This document shows, piece after piece, positions 35,418 to 44,127 of a DNA stretch of 64,000 bases; the first letter of the stretch is position 1, and each line of letters begins with the position of its first letter. The DNA is from Marinobacter mobilis (GTDB taxonomy: Bacteria; Pseudomonadota; Gammaproteobacteria; Pseudomonadales; Oleiphilaceae). Made by a program: the position numbers and the translations under genes. The notes beneath the pieces are model-generated. The model was not told the origin of the DNA, did not search any database, and saw nothing but the letters and a program-made list of their open reading frames with translations. Location of the stretch: contig NZ_FNNE01000001.1 in the NCBI RefSeq assembly GCF_900106945.1, forward strand, positions 1 through 64,000. Reading direction: 5' to 3'.

Positions 35418-38048
35418 TTGAAAACACCTGAGCTGCCTGCGAACGAAACTGCCCGTTTGCACTCGTTGCGTGCCACGGGCCTGCTGGACACCCCCGCAGA
35501 CGAGTGTTTTGATCGTCTGACACGGCTTGCCCAGGGGATCTTCGGGGTCAAGATTGCGCTGGTGTCGCTGGTGGATGAGAAGCGGCAGTGGTTTAAATCC
35601 TGTCAGGGCCTGGAGGTCCGGGAAACCTCTCGCGACATTTCCTTCTGTGGCCACAGCATCCTTCAGGATCAGATTTTCGTGGTGCCGAATACCCGGGAGG
35701 ACGAACGTTTCAGGGATAACCCCCTGGTAACCGGTAGTCCGTGGATCGGTTGCTATGCGGGTGCGCCCCTGGTGTCTCCCGATGGCTTTGCACTGGGGAC
35801 CCTGTGCATCATTGATGACAAGCCAAGGGAGTTTTCGGCCACTCAGCTGCGTCAGCTGAGGGACCTGGCAGATTGTGTAGAGGAAGAAATACGCCACAGG
35901 CAGCGCAAACGCTATTACCGGGCTTTGGAACAGCTCTCCCTGCTGCGTAATGACAGTCGGGGGGATCCCAGGGAACATCTGCGGGCAGGATTACAGCTGG
36001 GTTGTGAGTATCTGAGGCTGCCTTTCGGCATTGTCAGCCATATTAGGGATGATGACTACCGGGTGGTTGTGCAGGTCTCGCCCCCCGGGGCTCTTGCCGA
36101 TGGCCAGACGTTCAGCCTTAAGGACACTTACTGTGCGTTAACCCTGCAGGAGAACAAGGTACTGGCAATTGATCATATGGCGGGTTCCCGCTATGCCTCC
36201 CATCCGTGTTATCGACAGTTCGGTCTTGAAAGCTACATCGGAATCTCACTGCAAGTCGCCGGCCGCTGCTATGGCACATTGAACTTTTCCTCTCCGGACG
36301 CGAGGACGCCGACGGGTTTTTCTGATTTTGATTACGAGTTTGTTCAGCTGCTGGCGCGTTGGGTTTCGTTCCTGCTTGAGCGTTGGGTTTCGTTCCTGCT
36401 TGAGCGTTGGGAGGTGGATACGGAGCTCATGCGATATCGCCAGGTGGAGCAGGCGGTGGCACAGGCACAGGCTTCTTTCATCAATCGCCCGGAGCATCCC
36501 CAGGCCTTTGCCGAATTGCTAGAGGAAATCCTGCATTTTACCGGCAGTGAGTATGGATTTATCGGCGAAATTCTGCACGATGGCGACGGTTCCCCATATC
36601 TGAAGACCAATACCATTACCAACCTTGCCTGGAATGAGGCCTCCCGCCGGTTCTATGAGGACAACATCGCCGAGGGGCTGGAATTCCGTAATCTCGATAA
36701 TCTGTTCGGTTCAGTCATCGCTACCGGTCAGCCGGTACTGAGCAATCGCCTGGCCGACGACACGCGCAGCTCGGGGACGCCGGAGGGGCACCCGACAATT
36801 CAGAACTTTCTGGGGCTGCCGATTTATCATGGCAATCAGTTTGTCGGCATGATGGGACTGGCCAACCGGGCAGAGGGCTATGAAAAATCCATGATGGAGG
36901 ACCTGGCGCCACTACTGAGGACCGTGGGTCAGCTGATGGAAGCTTCCCGGGTGCAGCGGCAGCAGCGGGCCTCGGAGCTGAGCCTCAAACGCAGTGAGGC
37001 CCGTTTACGGGGACTGTTTGAACTGTCGCCGGTGGGGATTGCGTTGAATGAGCTGGATTCCGGACGGTTCCTGGAGGTCAATGACGCCTACCTGGTGTCT
37101 TCCGGTTACAGTCGTGCGGAGCTATTGGCGCTGGAGTACCGGGATATCACCCCGGGGGAGTATGGGGCTGAAGATGCCATCCAGCGGGAGATCCTGATCA
37201 GCAAGGGGCAGTTCGGGCCCTATGAGAAGGAGCTCATTCGCAAGGATGGGTCCCATTACCCGGTGATCATTTATGGCATGCTGGTGGAGGATGCGAGCGG
37301 CCGTCGCCTGATCTGGTCCATCATTGAGGATATCAGCGAACGGAAACGCCTGGCGGTGATGCAGCGGGAGTTTGTATCCACTGTCAGCCACGAGCTGAGA
37401 ACACCGCTGACCGCCATCAGTGCGGCCTTGGCGATGGTCAGCAAAGGGGTGGCCGGGGCGTTGCCGGTTCAGGCCGAAACCATGATTGGGCTGGCCCTGC
37501 GAAATAGCGAGCGGCTGCAGGAACTGATTGATGACATCCTGGACATGGAAAAACTGGTGGCCGGGAAGATGAGCTTCAGGTTTGAAACCTGCGCCCTGGT
37601 GCCATTGCTATCGCGGGTGATTGAGGACAATCACAGTTACGCTGAACGGTTTTCGGTACGCTGTGAACTGGCCGGCGACGCTCCGGATATTCGGGCGATG
37701 GCGGACCCTAAGCGGTTGACCCAGGTGGTGGCCAATCTGTTGTCCAACGCCATCAAATTCTCCCACGAGGGTGGCGTGGTGCAGGTCAGGGTTACCAGGG
37801 AGGACGGCTATGCCCGTGTTGCCGTGATTGATCATGGCGTGGGGGTGCCGGAGAACTTTCAGCATCGTCTGTTCGGTGCCTTTGCTCAGGCCGACGGTTC
37901 GGATTCCCGAAGGGTCGGCGGCACCGGGCTTGGGTTGGCGATCAGTAAAAAGCTGGCGGACAAAATGAATGGGCGCATAGGGTATTGCAACACGGATGGC
38001 GGTGGGGCAACGTTCTATATCGATTTACCGGAAGTGTCAGCGCCCTGA
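35418..38048 (+). CDS. multi-GAF/PAS sensor histidine kinase
   Basis: An 876-residue kinase with no membrane segment, so probably a cytosolic sensor. GAF domains lie at about 20-160, 180-310 and 345-515, a PAS domain at about 530-640, then HisKA with H658 in VSHELRTPL and an ATPase domain with LLSNAIKFSHEGG near 775 and GTGLGLAIS near 835. It lacks its own receiver, so phosphate must pass to the neighbouring REC proteins. The start is TTG with GGGGAG nine bases upstream. A perfect 24-base tandem repeat duplicates eight residues at 314-329, in the helix linking the second and third GAF domains. Confidence 0.92.
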   Translation: MKTPELPANETARLHSLRATGLLDTPADECFDRLTRLAQGIFGVKIALVSLVDEKRQWFKSCQGLEVRETSRDISFCGHSILQDQIFVVPNTREDERFRDNPLVTGSPWIGCYAGAPLVSPDGFALGTLCIIDDKPREFSATQLRQLRDLADCVEEEIRHRQRKRYYRALEQLSLLRNDSRGDPREHLRAGLQLGCEYLRLPFGIVSHIRDDDYRVVVQVSPPGALADGQTFSLKDTYCALTLQENKVLAIDHMAGSRYASHPCYRQFGLESYIGISLQVAGRCYGTLNFSSPDARTPTGFSDFDYEFVQLLARWVSFLLERWVSFLLERWEVDTELMRYRQVEQAVAQAQASFINRPEHPQAFAELLEEILHFTGSEYGFIGEILHDGDGSPYLKTNTITNLAWNEASRRFYEDNIAEGLEFRNLDNLFGSVIATGQPVLSNRLADDTRSSGTPEGHPTIQNFLGLPIYHGNQFVGMMGLANRAEGYEKSMMEDLAPLLRTVGQLMEASRVQRQQRASELSLKRSEARLRGLFELSPVGIALNELDSGRFLEVNDAYLVSSGYSRAELLALEYRDITPGEYGAEDAIQREILISKGQFGPYEKELIRKDGSHYPVIIYGMLVEDASGRRLIWSIIEDISERKRLAVMQREFVSTVSHELRTPLTAISAALAMVSKGVAGALPVQAETMIGLALRNSERLQELIDDILDMEKLVAGKMSFRFETCALVPLLSRVIEDNHSYAERFSVRCELAGDAPDIRAMADPKRLTQVVANLLSNAIKFSHEGGVVQVRVTREDGYARVAVIDHGVGVPENFQHRLFGAFAQADGSDSRRVGGTGLGLAISKKLADKMNGRIGYCNTDGGGATFYIDLPEVSAP
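36356..36411 (+). repeat. in-frame 24-bp tandem duplication in the kinase gene
   Basis: Two identical 24-base units (36356-36379 and 36380-36403) are followed by eight bases of a third. They encode RWVSFLLE twice in a row. The copies are exact at DNA level, which points to recent slippage or strong constraint. Confidence 0.9.
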
Positions 38049-38070
38049 CCCGATACTGGAGAGCGATAGT

Positions 38071-38460
38071 TTGGCCATGGAACTTAAACGTATTCTCTAT
38101 GTGGAAGACGAGCCGGACATTCGTGCGGTGACTGAACTGGCCCTGGTGTCCCTGGGGGGATTCGAGGTGGCGGTGTGTGAGTCCGGAGAAGAAGCGCTGA
38201 AGCGGGCGGTCAGTTTCAGCCCCGAACTGATTCTGCTCGATGTCATGATGCCCCACCTGGATGGCCCGGAAACCCTGCAGGCATTGCGGCAGCTGCCTGG
38301 CATAGCTGAAGTCCCGGTGGTCTTCATGACGGCGAAGGTCCAGTCATCTGAAGTCGAGGCGTACAAGGACCTTGGGGCCGCCGATGTCATCGCCAAGCCA
38401 TTTGATCCAATGACACTCTCGGATCAGGTGCGGGAGATCTGGAACCGCAGTCAAATTTGA
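38071..38460 (+). CDS. stand-alone response regulator (single REC domain)
   Basis: A 129-residue CheY-like receiver with no output domain. The acidic pair is in YVEDEPD, the phospho-acceptor is the Asp in ILLDVMM (D55 counted from ATG 38077) and the conserved Lys is in IAKPFDP. TTG 38071 is preferred because GGAGAG lies seven bases upstream; ATG 38077 is the alternative. It starts 22 bases after the kinase stop and is likely its phosphate carrier, passing it to the Hpt domain or to another partner. Confidence 0.9.
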   Translation: MAMELKRILYVEDEPDIRAVTELALVSLGGFEVAVCESGEEALKRAVSFSPELILLDVMMPHLDGPETLQALRQLPGIAEVPVVFMTAKVQSSEVEAYKDLGAADVIAKPFDPMTLSDQVREIWNRSQI

Positions 38461-38534
38461 CGGGGGCTCTTGCCAAAGCGCTGAATTTGGCCAACACTCT
38501 CGCACCCGGAACTGACAGAGCATTGAGACGAACC

Positions 38535-38861
38535 ATGTCATCGAAACTTTCACGGGAAGAACTCAAGGCCAAGCTGAATCTCGAGACCTCGCAGATTGCC
38601 TGGCATGACCTGCAAACCTACTATGCCCGTGGCCATGTTGTCCGTGTGGCCGCCGGACTGGATCTGCTGGATGTAGCCGCCGAGCTGGTGGCTGATAACA
38701 AGCCCCAGTTCGATGAATGGATGTCCACCGGTCGGGTGGGTGATGTCCCGCCGGCGATGGCTCAGGCCTGGTACGATCAGAACGCCGAGCTATGGGCGGT
38801 GGTGATTGCGCCCTGGGTGCTGGTGCAGGACCGCGATGGTTCGCCGCAGACGAACGCCTGA
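38535..38861 (+). CDS. DUF2288 family protein
   Basis: A 108-residue acidic cytosolic protein matching DUF2288, function unknown. It is mostly helical, with conserved segments EIAWHDLQTYYARG-like near residue 20 (here QIAWHDLQTYYARG) and WAVVIAPWVLVQ near the end. The start at ATG 38535 gives the family length; an upstream in-frame extension has no ribosome site. It lies 74 bases after the receiver gene and may be a separate unit. Confidence 0.88.
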   Translation: MSSKLSREELKAKLNLETSQIAWHDLQTYYARGHVVRVAAGLDLLDVAAELVADNKPQFDEWMSTGRVGDVPPAMAQAWYDQNAELWAVVIAPWVLVQDRDGSPQTNA

Positions 38862-38906
38862 CCGACTGCAGTTACCTGCTAATTTTTCCGCTATTCAGGA
38901 CTTTCC

Positions 38907-39815
38907 ATGTTGACGGACGCCCTGCTTATTCTGGCGCCGCTGTTTCTTGGTTTCGCCATTGCGCTTGAGCGGCGCTGGCTGATGACGGTGATTCATCACG
39001 CGGTTGAGAGCCTGGTGTATCTCATTCTGGCCCTGCTGGGTCTGGGATTGGGGCAGATGGAAGGGCTGGTGGACCAGTTGGGCCAGATGGCGGCTCAGGT
39101 CGCCACGCTGGTGCTGACGCTGTTACTGGCCAATATGCTGGGTCTCTGGTTGTGGCACCACTGGCAGCCGATGGCCAGTCGCGATAGCGGCGAGACCGGC
39201 GTCACCAACTACCGCAGGCTGTTCCTGGCGGCCTTGAAACCGCTGGCGGCGGTGCTGGTCGGCGTTATTCTGGGGCACTTCCTGCTGCCAGTGGTGACTT
39301 GGGTTGAGGACCTGGCCACTTGGGCCCTGATGTTCCTGCTGTTGCTGATTGGCCTGCAATTGCGCAATGCCGGGCTGTCACTGCGCCGTTTGCTGATGAA
39401 CCGACAGGGCTTGGGGGTGGCGCTCAGTCTGATGCTCAGTTCAATGGTGGCCGGGCTTGTCGCGATGCCGATGCTGGCGCTGCCCTGGCATGATGCTTTG
39501 GCGCTGACGTCCGGTTTTGGCTGGTATTCGCTGTCCGGTATTGTCGTGGGGGACGCGCTGGGGCCTGCCTGGGGTGGGGTGGCGTTTCTCAATGACGTGC
39601 TGCGGGAAATTATTGCCCTGGCCATCATTCCCTTGCTGATTCCCCGTCGCCCGGCCATGGCCATCGGTTACGGCGGTGCCACGGCGATGGATTTCACCCT
39701 GCCGATTATCCGCAGTAGCGGCGGCCTCGACTGTGTGCCAGTGGCGATTGCCTCCGGATTCATCCTGTCGTTCGTTTCCCCGATCCTGATGGGCGTACTG
39801 CTGTCGCTGGGCTAG
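38907..39815 (+). CDS. lysO: lysine exporter LysO family protein
   Basis: A 302-residue inner-membrane transporter of the LysO (YbjE, DUF340) family, which exports L-lysine and its toxic analogue thialysine. About eight hydrophobic helices are visible, with the conserved segments GFGWYSLSGIVV near residue 203 and TAMDFTLPIIRSSGG near 257. Escherichia coli LysO has 299 residues. The stop overlaps the convergent HD-GYP gene end by four bases. Control by ArgP or lysine is known elsewhere but not evident here. Confidence 0.88.
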   Translation: MLTDALLILAPLFLGFAIALERRWLMTVIHHAVESLVYLILALLGLGLGQMEGLVDQLGQMAAQVATLVLTLLLANMLGLWLWHHWQPMASRDSGETGVTNYRRLFLAALKPLAAVLVGVILGHFLLPVVTWVEDLATWALMFLLLLIGLQLRNAGLSLRRLLMNRQGLGVALSLMLSSMVAGLVAMPMLALPWHDALALTSGFGWYSLSGIVVGDALGPAWGGVAFLNDVLREIIALAIIPLLIPRRPAMAIGYGGATAMDFTLPIIRSSGGLDCVPVAIASGFILSFVSPILMGVLLSLG

Positions 39816-41020
39816 GTCAGGAACTTACGTATGTCGATGCGGTAGGTTTCCGGGTCGACCGCCTGCACGATCCGGTCCTGGTTGCCCGGGCGGGCGAGGT
39901 CGATGATCTCCAGGGGAATCGCAGCATTGAACCGGGTGTGATACATCACCCTGACCACCGGCAGGCGCTGGTCACTGTCGTTGGTCTCAATCACCACCCC
40001 CAGCCGGCCACTCTCCAATAACACCAGGGATCCGACCGGGTAAATACCGAGGCAGCGGATAAAGCGGTGAACCAGCGATGCGTCCAGGTGATCGCCGCTC
40101 CACTCCAGCAGCTTCTTCAGCCCCTGGGTTGGTGTTAAGCCCTTGTGGTAGACCCGGTCAGCAGTAATGGCGTCGTAGACATCGGCAATGGCAACCATGC
40201 GCCCGTAGACCGAAATCTCCTCGCCTGCCAACCCAAAGGGGTAGCCAGAACCGTCCATCCGTTCGTGGTGCTGGGCGGCGGTCATCACCGTCAGTTCACC
40301 AATGCCGTCGGTGGCCATCAGGATGTCCCGGGAATGGCGGGCATGTTGCTTCATGATCTCGAATTCGGCCGCGCTGAGTTTGCCCGGTTTGTTGAGGACC
40401 GCTGCGGGCGTCAGTATCTTGCCGATGTCGTGGAGCAGGGCGCCAACGATGGTCTGGTGCAGCACCTCATGGGGAAAACCCATGGCTTTGCCGAACAGCG
40501 ACATCAGCACACTCAGATTGACTGAGTGCTCCATCAGGTAATTGTCTTTTTCGCGAATACGGCCCAGGCAGCTGAGTGCATTGGCGTTGCGGAGTACCGA
40601 CTGTTGCAGGCTCTCAGCGAGCACGTTGATGGATGACAGGTCAATGGCACGGCCGAGTTTTACATCCTGCATGGCGCTGCTGACCAGCCCCTGGGCTTCG
40701 CCATGGATCTGCTGGGCGACGACAATCTCTTCCGCCAAAGACAACTGTCGAGGTTGCGTAGGTTTCAGGGCAGCGGCTTGTTCCAGCTGGCTCTGGTTGC
40801 GACGGTCGACGTCGGAAACCGGTTCGGCGTCCTGGCTGTCCAGGCCTCGTTCGGTGTCGATGTAAACATAGGCCACCCCCATCTGCTGAATCTTCGCGAT
40901 GGTGGCGTCGTTGCGGAGGAAGCCGCGACGATTGCGGGTATTGTGAGGAATCCAGTCATTGTTGAGGTCGGTAATGTACATGCCGACCCTGAGGGCAGTA
41001 ACTGGGATACGTTTGATCAT
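39812..41020 (-). CDS. HD-GYP domain c-di-GMP phosphodiesterase
   Basis: A 402-residue protein with an N-terminal DUF3391-like region (residues 1-130, starting IPVTALRVGMYITDL) and a C-terminal HD-GYP domain (about 155-330). The catalytic HD is in LLHDIGK, the family motif is HHERMDGSGYP, and metal-binding residues follow in AIADVYDAIT, all intact, so hydrolysis of c-di-GMP is expected. It sits close to the GGDEF cyclase gene, giving opposing enzymes within 6 kb. No strong ribosome site precedes the ATG. Confidence 0.93.
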   Translation of the reverse strand: MIKRIPVTALRVGMYITDLNNDWIPHNTRNRRGFLRNDATIAKIQQMGVAYVYIDTERGLDSQDAEPVSDVDRRNQSQLEQAAALKPTQPRQLSLAEEIVVAQQIHGEAQGLVSSAMQDVKLGRAIDLSSINVLAESLQQSVLRNANALSCLGRIREKDNYLMEHSVNLSVLMSLFGKAMGFPHEVLHQTIVGALLHDIGKILTPAAVLNKPGKLSAAEFEIMKQHARHSRDILMATDGIGELTVMTAAQHHERMDGSGYPFGLAGEEISVYGRMVAIADVYDAITADRVYHKGLTPTQGLKKLLEWSGDHLDASLVHRFIRCLGIYPVGSLVLLESGRLGVVIETNDSDQRLPVVRVMYHTRFNAAIPLEIIDLARPGNQDRIVQAVDPETYRIDIRKFLT

Positions 41021-41096
41021 GGCGACAGCAGCGCTCAGGTGAGGCCGGATATCCCTTCACTATACCGGCCCCGGTCCTGCAATCAATGTTGATCTG

Positions 41097-41906
41097 TCAG
41101 CCCAGGCGATGGAATGTACGGCGACTGTTCCGGTACGTCTGCTGTACCACCTCGGTGACATCCAGCCCCTTCACTTCCGCGACTTTTTCCGCCACGAAGG
41201 GGATATAGAACGGCGCGTTCTCCCGGCCCCGGTAAGGTACGGGTGTCAGGAACGGGGCGTCGGTTTCCAGTAGAATCTGCCCGATCGGGGTCATGCGGAT
41301 AATATCGCGGACATTGTCCGCTTTGTTGAAGGTGGCGATACCGTTAAAGCCCAGACACCAGCCCTGATCGAGGGCGTAGCGGGCCAGTCCGGGGCCGGAG
41401 GTGAAACTGTGGATGACGCCGCGGCGGGTCAGCGACGATTCAAACTCCCGCAGGATGTCGATTGTGTCGTCGTCGGCATCCCGGCTGTGAATCACGACCG
41501 GCAGATCGGCCTCGCAGGCCAGCTGCAGCTGGCGCCGGAACACTTCCCGCTGGACGGCCCGGTCGGCATTGTCGTAGTAGTAGTCCAGACCGATTTCGCC
41601 GACTGCGACGATCTTGTCATCGCGACTGTGCTGGCGGATTTCCGCTTCGACATCATCGGTGTATTGTTCAGCATCGTGGGGATGGATGCCCTGGGTGCCG
41701 AAAATCCAGGGGGCAGCCTGGGTCAGCTCACGTACCCGGGCCAGATTGTCTGGCGACACCGCAATGGTAATCACCCGCTCGATATTGACCCGCTGGGTCT
41801 CTGTTAGGATATCCTCCAGAGGCTGGTCCTTGAGGTAGTCCAGGTGGCAGTGGGTTTCGATGAGTGGGTGCTCAAAGACCGGAATGTCGCGTTTTTTCTT
41901 GCTCAT
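41097..41906 (-). CDS. TatD family metal-dependent hydrolase
   Basis: A 269-residue TIM-barrel nuclease-like hydrolase of the TatD family. Metal ligands are in ETHCHLDYL near residue 18, GEIGLDYYY near 103, PVVIHSRDA near 136 and LETDAPFL near the C-terminus. Relatives degrade DNA from the 3' end or remove D-amino acids from misloaded tRNA. A near-neighbour D-amino acid dehydrogenase gene exists but is on the other strand. Cytosolic. Confidence 0.92.
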   Translation of the reverse strand: MSKKKRDIPVFEHPLIETHCHLDYLKDQPLEDILTETQRVNIERVITIAVSPDNLARVRELTQAAPWIFGTQGIHPHDAEQYTDDVEAEIRQHSRDDKIVAVGEIGLDYYYDNADRAVQREVFRRQLQLACEADLPVVIHSRDADDDTIDILREFESSLTRRGVIHSFTSGPGLARYALDQGWCLGFNGIATFNKADNVRDIIRMTPIGQILLETDAPFLTPVPYRGRENAPFYIPFVAEKVAEVKGLDVTEVVQQTYRNSRRTFHRLG

Positions 41907-42009
41907 GAACGGCTCGGGTGCTGCTAATCTGAAAGGAACCCGCAGTTTACCATCTCCATCCGGTCTGTCCCCAGCCCGGGTGACGGTGGTGTGGTAACAG
42001 GAGTATGTG

Positions 42010-42834
42010 ATGACGGAAGTCCCCTGCGGCCGCCGCTGGAATTTCGACCCGGCCCGACCGGACCTCGAAGACTATGCCACCGGGCCCGGTGAGACGGATG
42101 GTGTGCCACCTCTGGACGACAGCCTGGCGTTGATTGGCGAGTACCAGCGTCGACTGTGGGCCAACGGCGAACGGGCGCTGCTGGTGATCGTCCACGGCAC
42201 CGACGCCAGCGGCAAGGATAGCCTGATCCGGACCCTCGCCACCTACGCTGATCCGGCCGGATTTCATGCCTGGTCGTTCAGCCGGCCCAATGACACTGAA
42301 GCCCGTCACGACTTTCTCTGGCGCACCGTGCCGTACCTGCCGGAACTTGGCCAGATGGTGGCGTTCAATCGCAGTTATCATGAGGCGGTGATGGCTGAAC
42401 GCTTGTGGCCGGTGCGGGCGCCGGAACACTATGACTGGCCGGCCCGCTATGATGCGATCCGGAGTTTTGAACGGCACCTGGTCAGGGAAAGCACCACCAT
42501 CATCAAGATCTGGCTGCGGTTGTCTGAGGATGAGCATCGTAAACGCCTGCTGACGCGACTGGACAAAGTCCGTAAACGCTGGAAGTTTGCTACCTCTGAC
42601 GTCGAGGCCTGGCGCCGGCGCCGGGAATACCACCGTGTTGCCAGCGAAGCCCTGGCCGCCACCCACACCGACGAGGCGCCCTGGCATATTGTGCCGGGCA
42701 ACAACAAGGGTGAAGCCCGGGCCATTGTTGCTGCCATTGTTGCCGAGCGCCTGCAGGCGCTGGCACCGGACTACCCCGAGCATGATCCTGATGTGATCGC
42801 CCATTATCGTGAGTTACTGACTACAAGTGAGTAA
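42010..42834 (+). CDS. polyphosphate kinase 2 family protein
   Basis: A 274-residue PPK2-type enzyme that phosphorylates nucleotides from polyphosphate. Walker A is VHGTDASGKDS near residue 62, followed by the lid segment FSRPNDTEARHDFLWR near 97 and FNRSYHEAV near 122. The AGGAG at 41999-42003 is seven bases upstream of ATG 42010, which I chose over an in-frame GTG at 42007. It differs from canonical GxDAAGK, so class and nucleotide preference are uncertain. It precedes the dehydrogenase gene by 18 bases. Confidence 0.88.
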   Translation: MTEVPCGRRWNFDPARPDLEDYATGPGETDGVPPLDDSLALIGEYQRRLWANGERALLVIVHGTDASGKDSLIRTLATYADPAGFHAWSFSRPNDTEARHDFLWRTVPYLPELGQMVAFNRSYHEAVMAERLWPVRAPEHYDWPARYDAIRSFERHLVRESTTIIKIWLRLSEDEHRKRLLTRLDKVRKRWKFATSDVEAWRRRREYHRVASEALAATHTDEAPWHIVPGNNKGEARAIVAAIVAERLQALAPDYPEHDPDVIAHYRELLTTSE

Positions 42835-42852
42835 AAGCCAAGGAGAGCGCGA

Positions 42853-44124
42853 ATGCACATCGTTGTGATCGGTGCCGGCGTGGTCGGCGTTACATCTGCC
42901 TACGCCCTGGCCCGCCGTGGCCATCAGGTGACGGTGGTGGAACGGTTGGAAGGGGCCGGCCTTGAAACCAGTTTCGGTAACGCCGGACAGCGTTCGTACG
43001 GTGTGGTCTATCCCTGGGCCTCAGCCGCCATGGTACGACAGGCGTTGCCCTGGCTGGTCAGCACCGATGGCCCGCTGAAAATGCACCTGCCGCCATCCCC
43101 GGCCACGGTCCGTTTCCTGCTGGCGTCACTGCGGTTTGCCTTTGCCCCCGGCGTCTATGGTCTCAACAAGCGGGCGATGTTGCAGATGGGGGTCTATAGC
43201 CGCCAGTGTTTTGCGGAACTGGAACAGCAGTTGGCCCTGGATTTCGATGGTGATAGTCGGGGGGTGCTGCAGCTGGCCAGTACGCCGGCAATGATGGCCG
43301 AATACCGGAAAACTGCTGCTTTGCTTGAGGAGTTCGGCATCGCCCACCGATTGTTGGGGCCCATTGAAGTGCGTGAGTTGGAACCGGGAATGACCGGCGA
43401 CGGCCCGTTGCATGGTGGCATCCACTATGAAACCGACGGCACCGGCGATTGTCACCTGTTTTCCCGGAGCCTGGCGGCGGCCTGCAGTGACCAGGGCGTA
43501 GCCTTTCTGTATGGCCATCAGGTCGAGCGACTGCTGTGCGATGACCGGCGTGTCCTCGGGGTTCGGCTGTGCCAGCCCGATGGTGCAGCGGAGGACCTGG
43601 CTGCCGATGCGGTTGTGGTGTCTGCAGGCTGCTGGTCCCCCATGCTGGTGGCCGACCTGGGCCTGCAACTGCCGATCTATCCGGTTAAGGGCTACTCGCT
43701 GACTGCGCCGTTGCTGGAGACGGCGAAAGCACCCCTGTCCACCGTTCATGACGACAACTTCAAGGTGGTCTCGACCCGCTTGGGCTCGCGCCTGCGGGCC
43801 ACCGGCTTTGTTGAGCTCAGTGACTTCCGCCGTGACACTCCGCAAGCGCGGCTGGCGACCATTCGTAAATCGGTCGCGTCCCGGTTTCCTGGGTGTGCCG
43901 ACCTTGATCAGGCATCCAGCTGGACCGGTTTCCGGCCGATGACGCCGGATGGTCCCGCCATCCTCGGCCGCGGGCCGAGAGACAACCTCTATCTCAACAC
44001 CGGGCACGGAACCTTCGGCTGGACCCTGTCCGCAGGCAGTGCCGAGTTGCTGGCCCAACTGGTGGACGGAGAGCCTTCGGCCATCGCGCTGGACGCCTTC
44101 CGCGCGGACCGTTTTCGGATCTGA
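42853..44124 (+). CDS. dadA: D-amino acid dehydrogenase (DadA-like)
   Basis: A 423-residue FAD flavoprotein that oxidises D-amino acids at the inner membrane and feeds electrons to the respiratory chain. The dinucleotide-binding motif is VVIGAGVVG at residues 3-11, and VSTRLGSRLRATGFVE and GWTLSAGSAELLA lie in the C-terminal half, as in DadA. The alanine racemase often paired with dadA is not adjacent, so other D-amino acids could be substrates. AAGGAGAG precedes the ATG. A methyltransferase gene starts three bases after the stop. Confidence 0.88.
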   Translation: MHIVVIGAGVVGVTSAYALARRGHQVTVVERLEGAGLETSFGNAGQRSYGVVYPWASAAMVRQALPWLVSTDGPLKMHLPPSPATVRFLLASLRFAFAPGVYGLNKRAMLQMGVYSRQCFAELEQQLALDFDGDSRGVLQLASTPAMMAEYRKTAALLEEFGIAHRLLGPIEVRELEPGMTGDGPLHGGIHYETDGTGDCHLFSRSLAAACSDQGVAFLYGHQVERLLCDDRRVLGVRLCQPDGAAEDLAADAVVVSAGCWSPMLVADLGLQLPIYPVKGYSLTAPLLETAKAPLSTVHDDNFKVVSTRLGSRLRATGFVELSDFRRDTPQARLATIRKSVASRFPGCADLDQASSWTGFRPMTPDGPAILGRGPRDNLYLNTGHGTFGWTLSAGSAELLAQLVDGEPSAIALDAFRADRFRI

Positions 44125-44127
44125 ATC

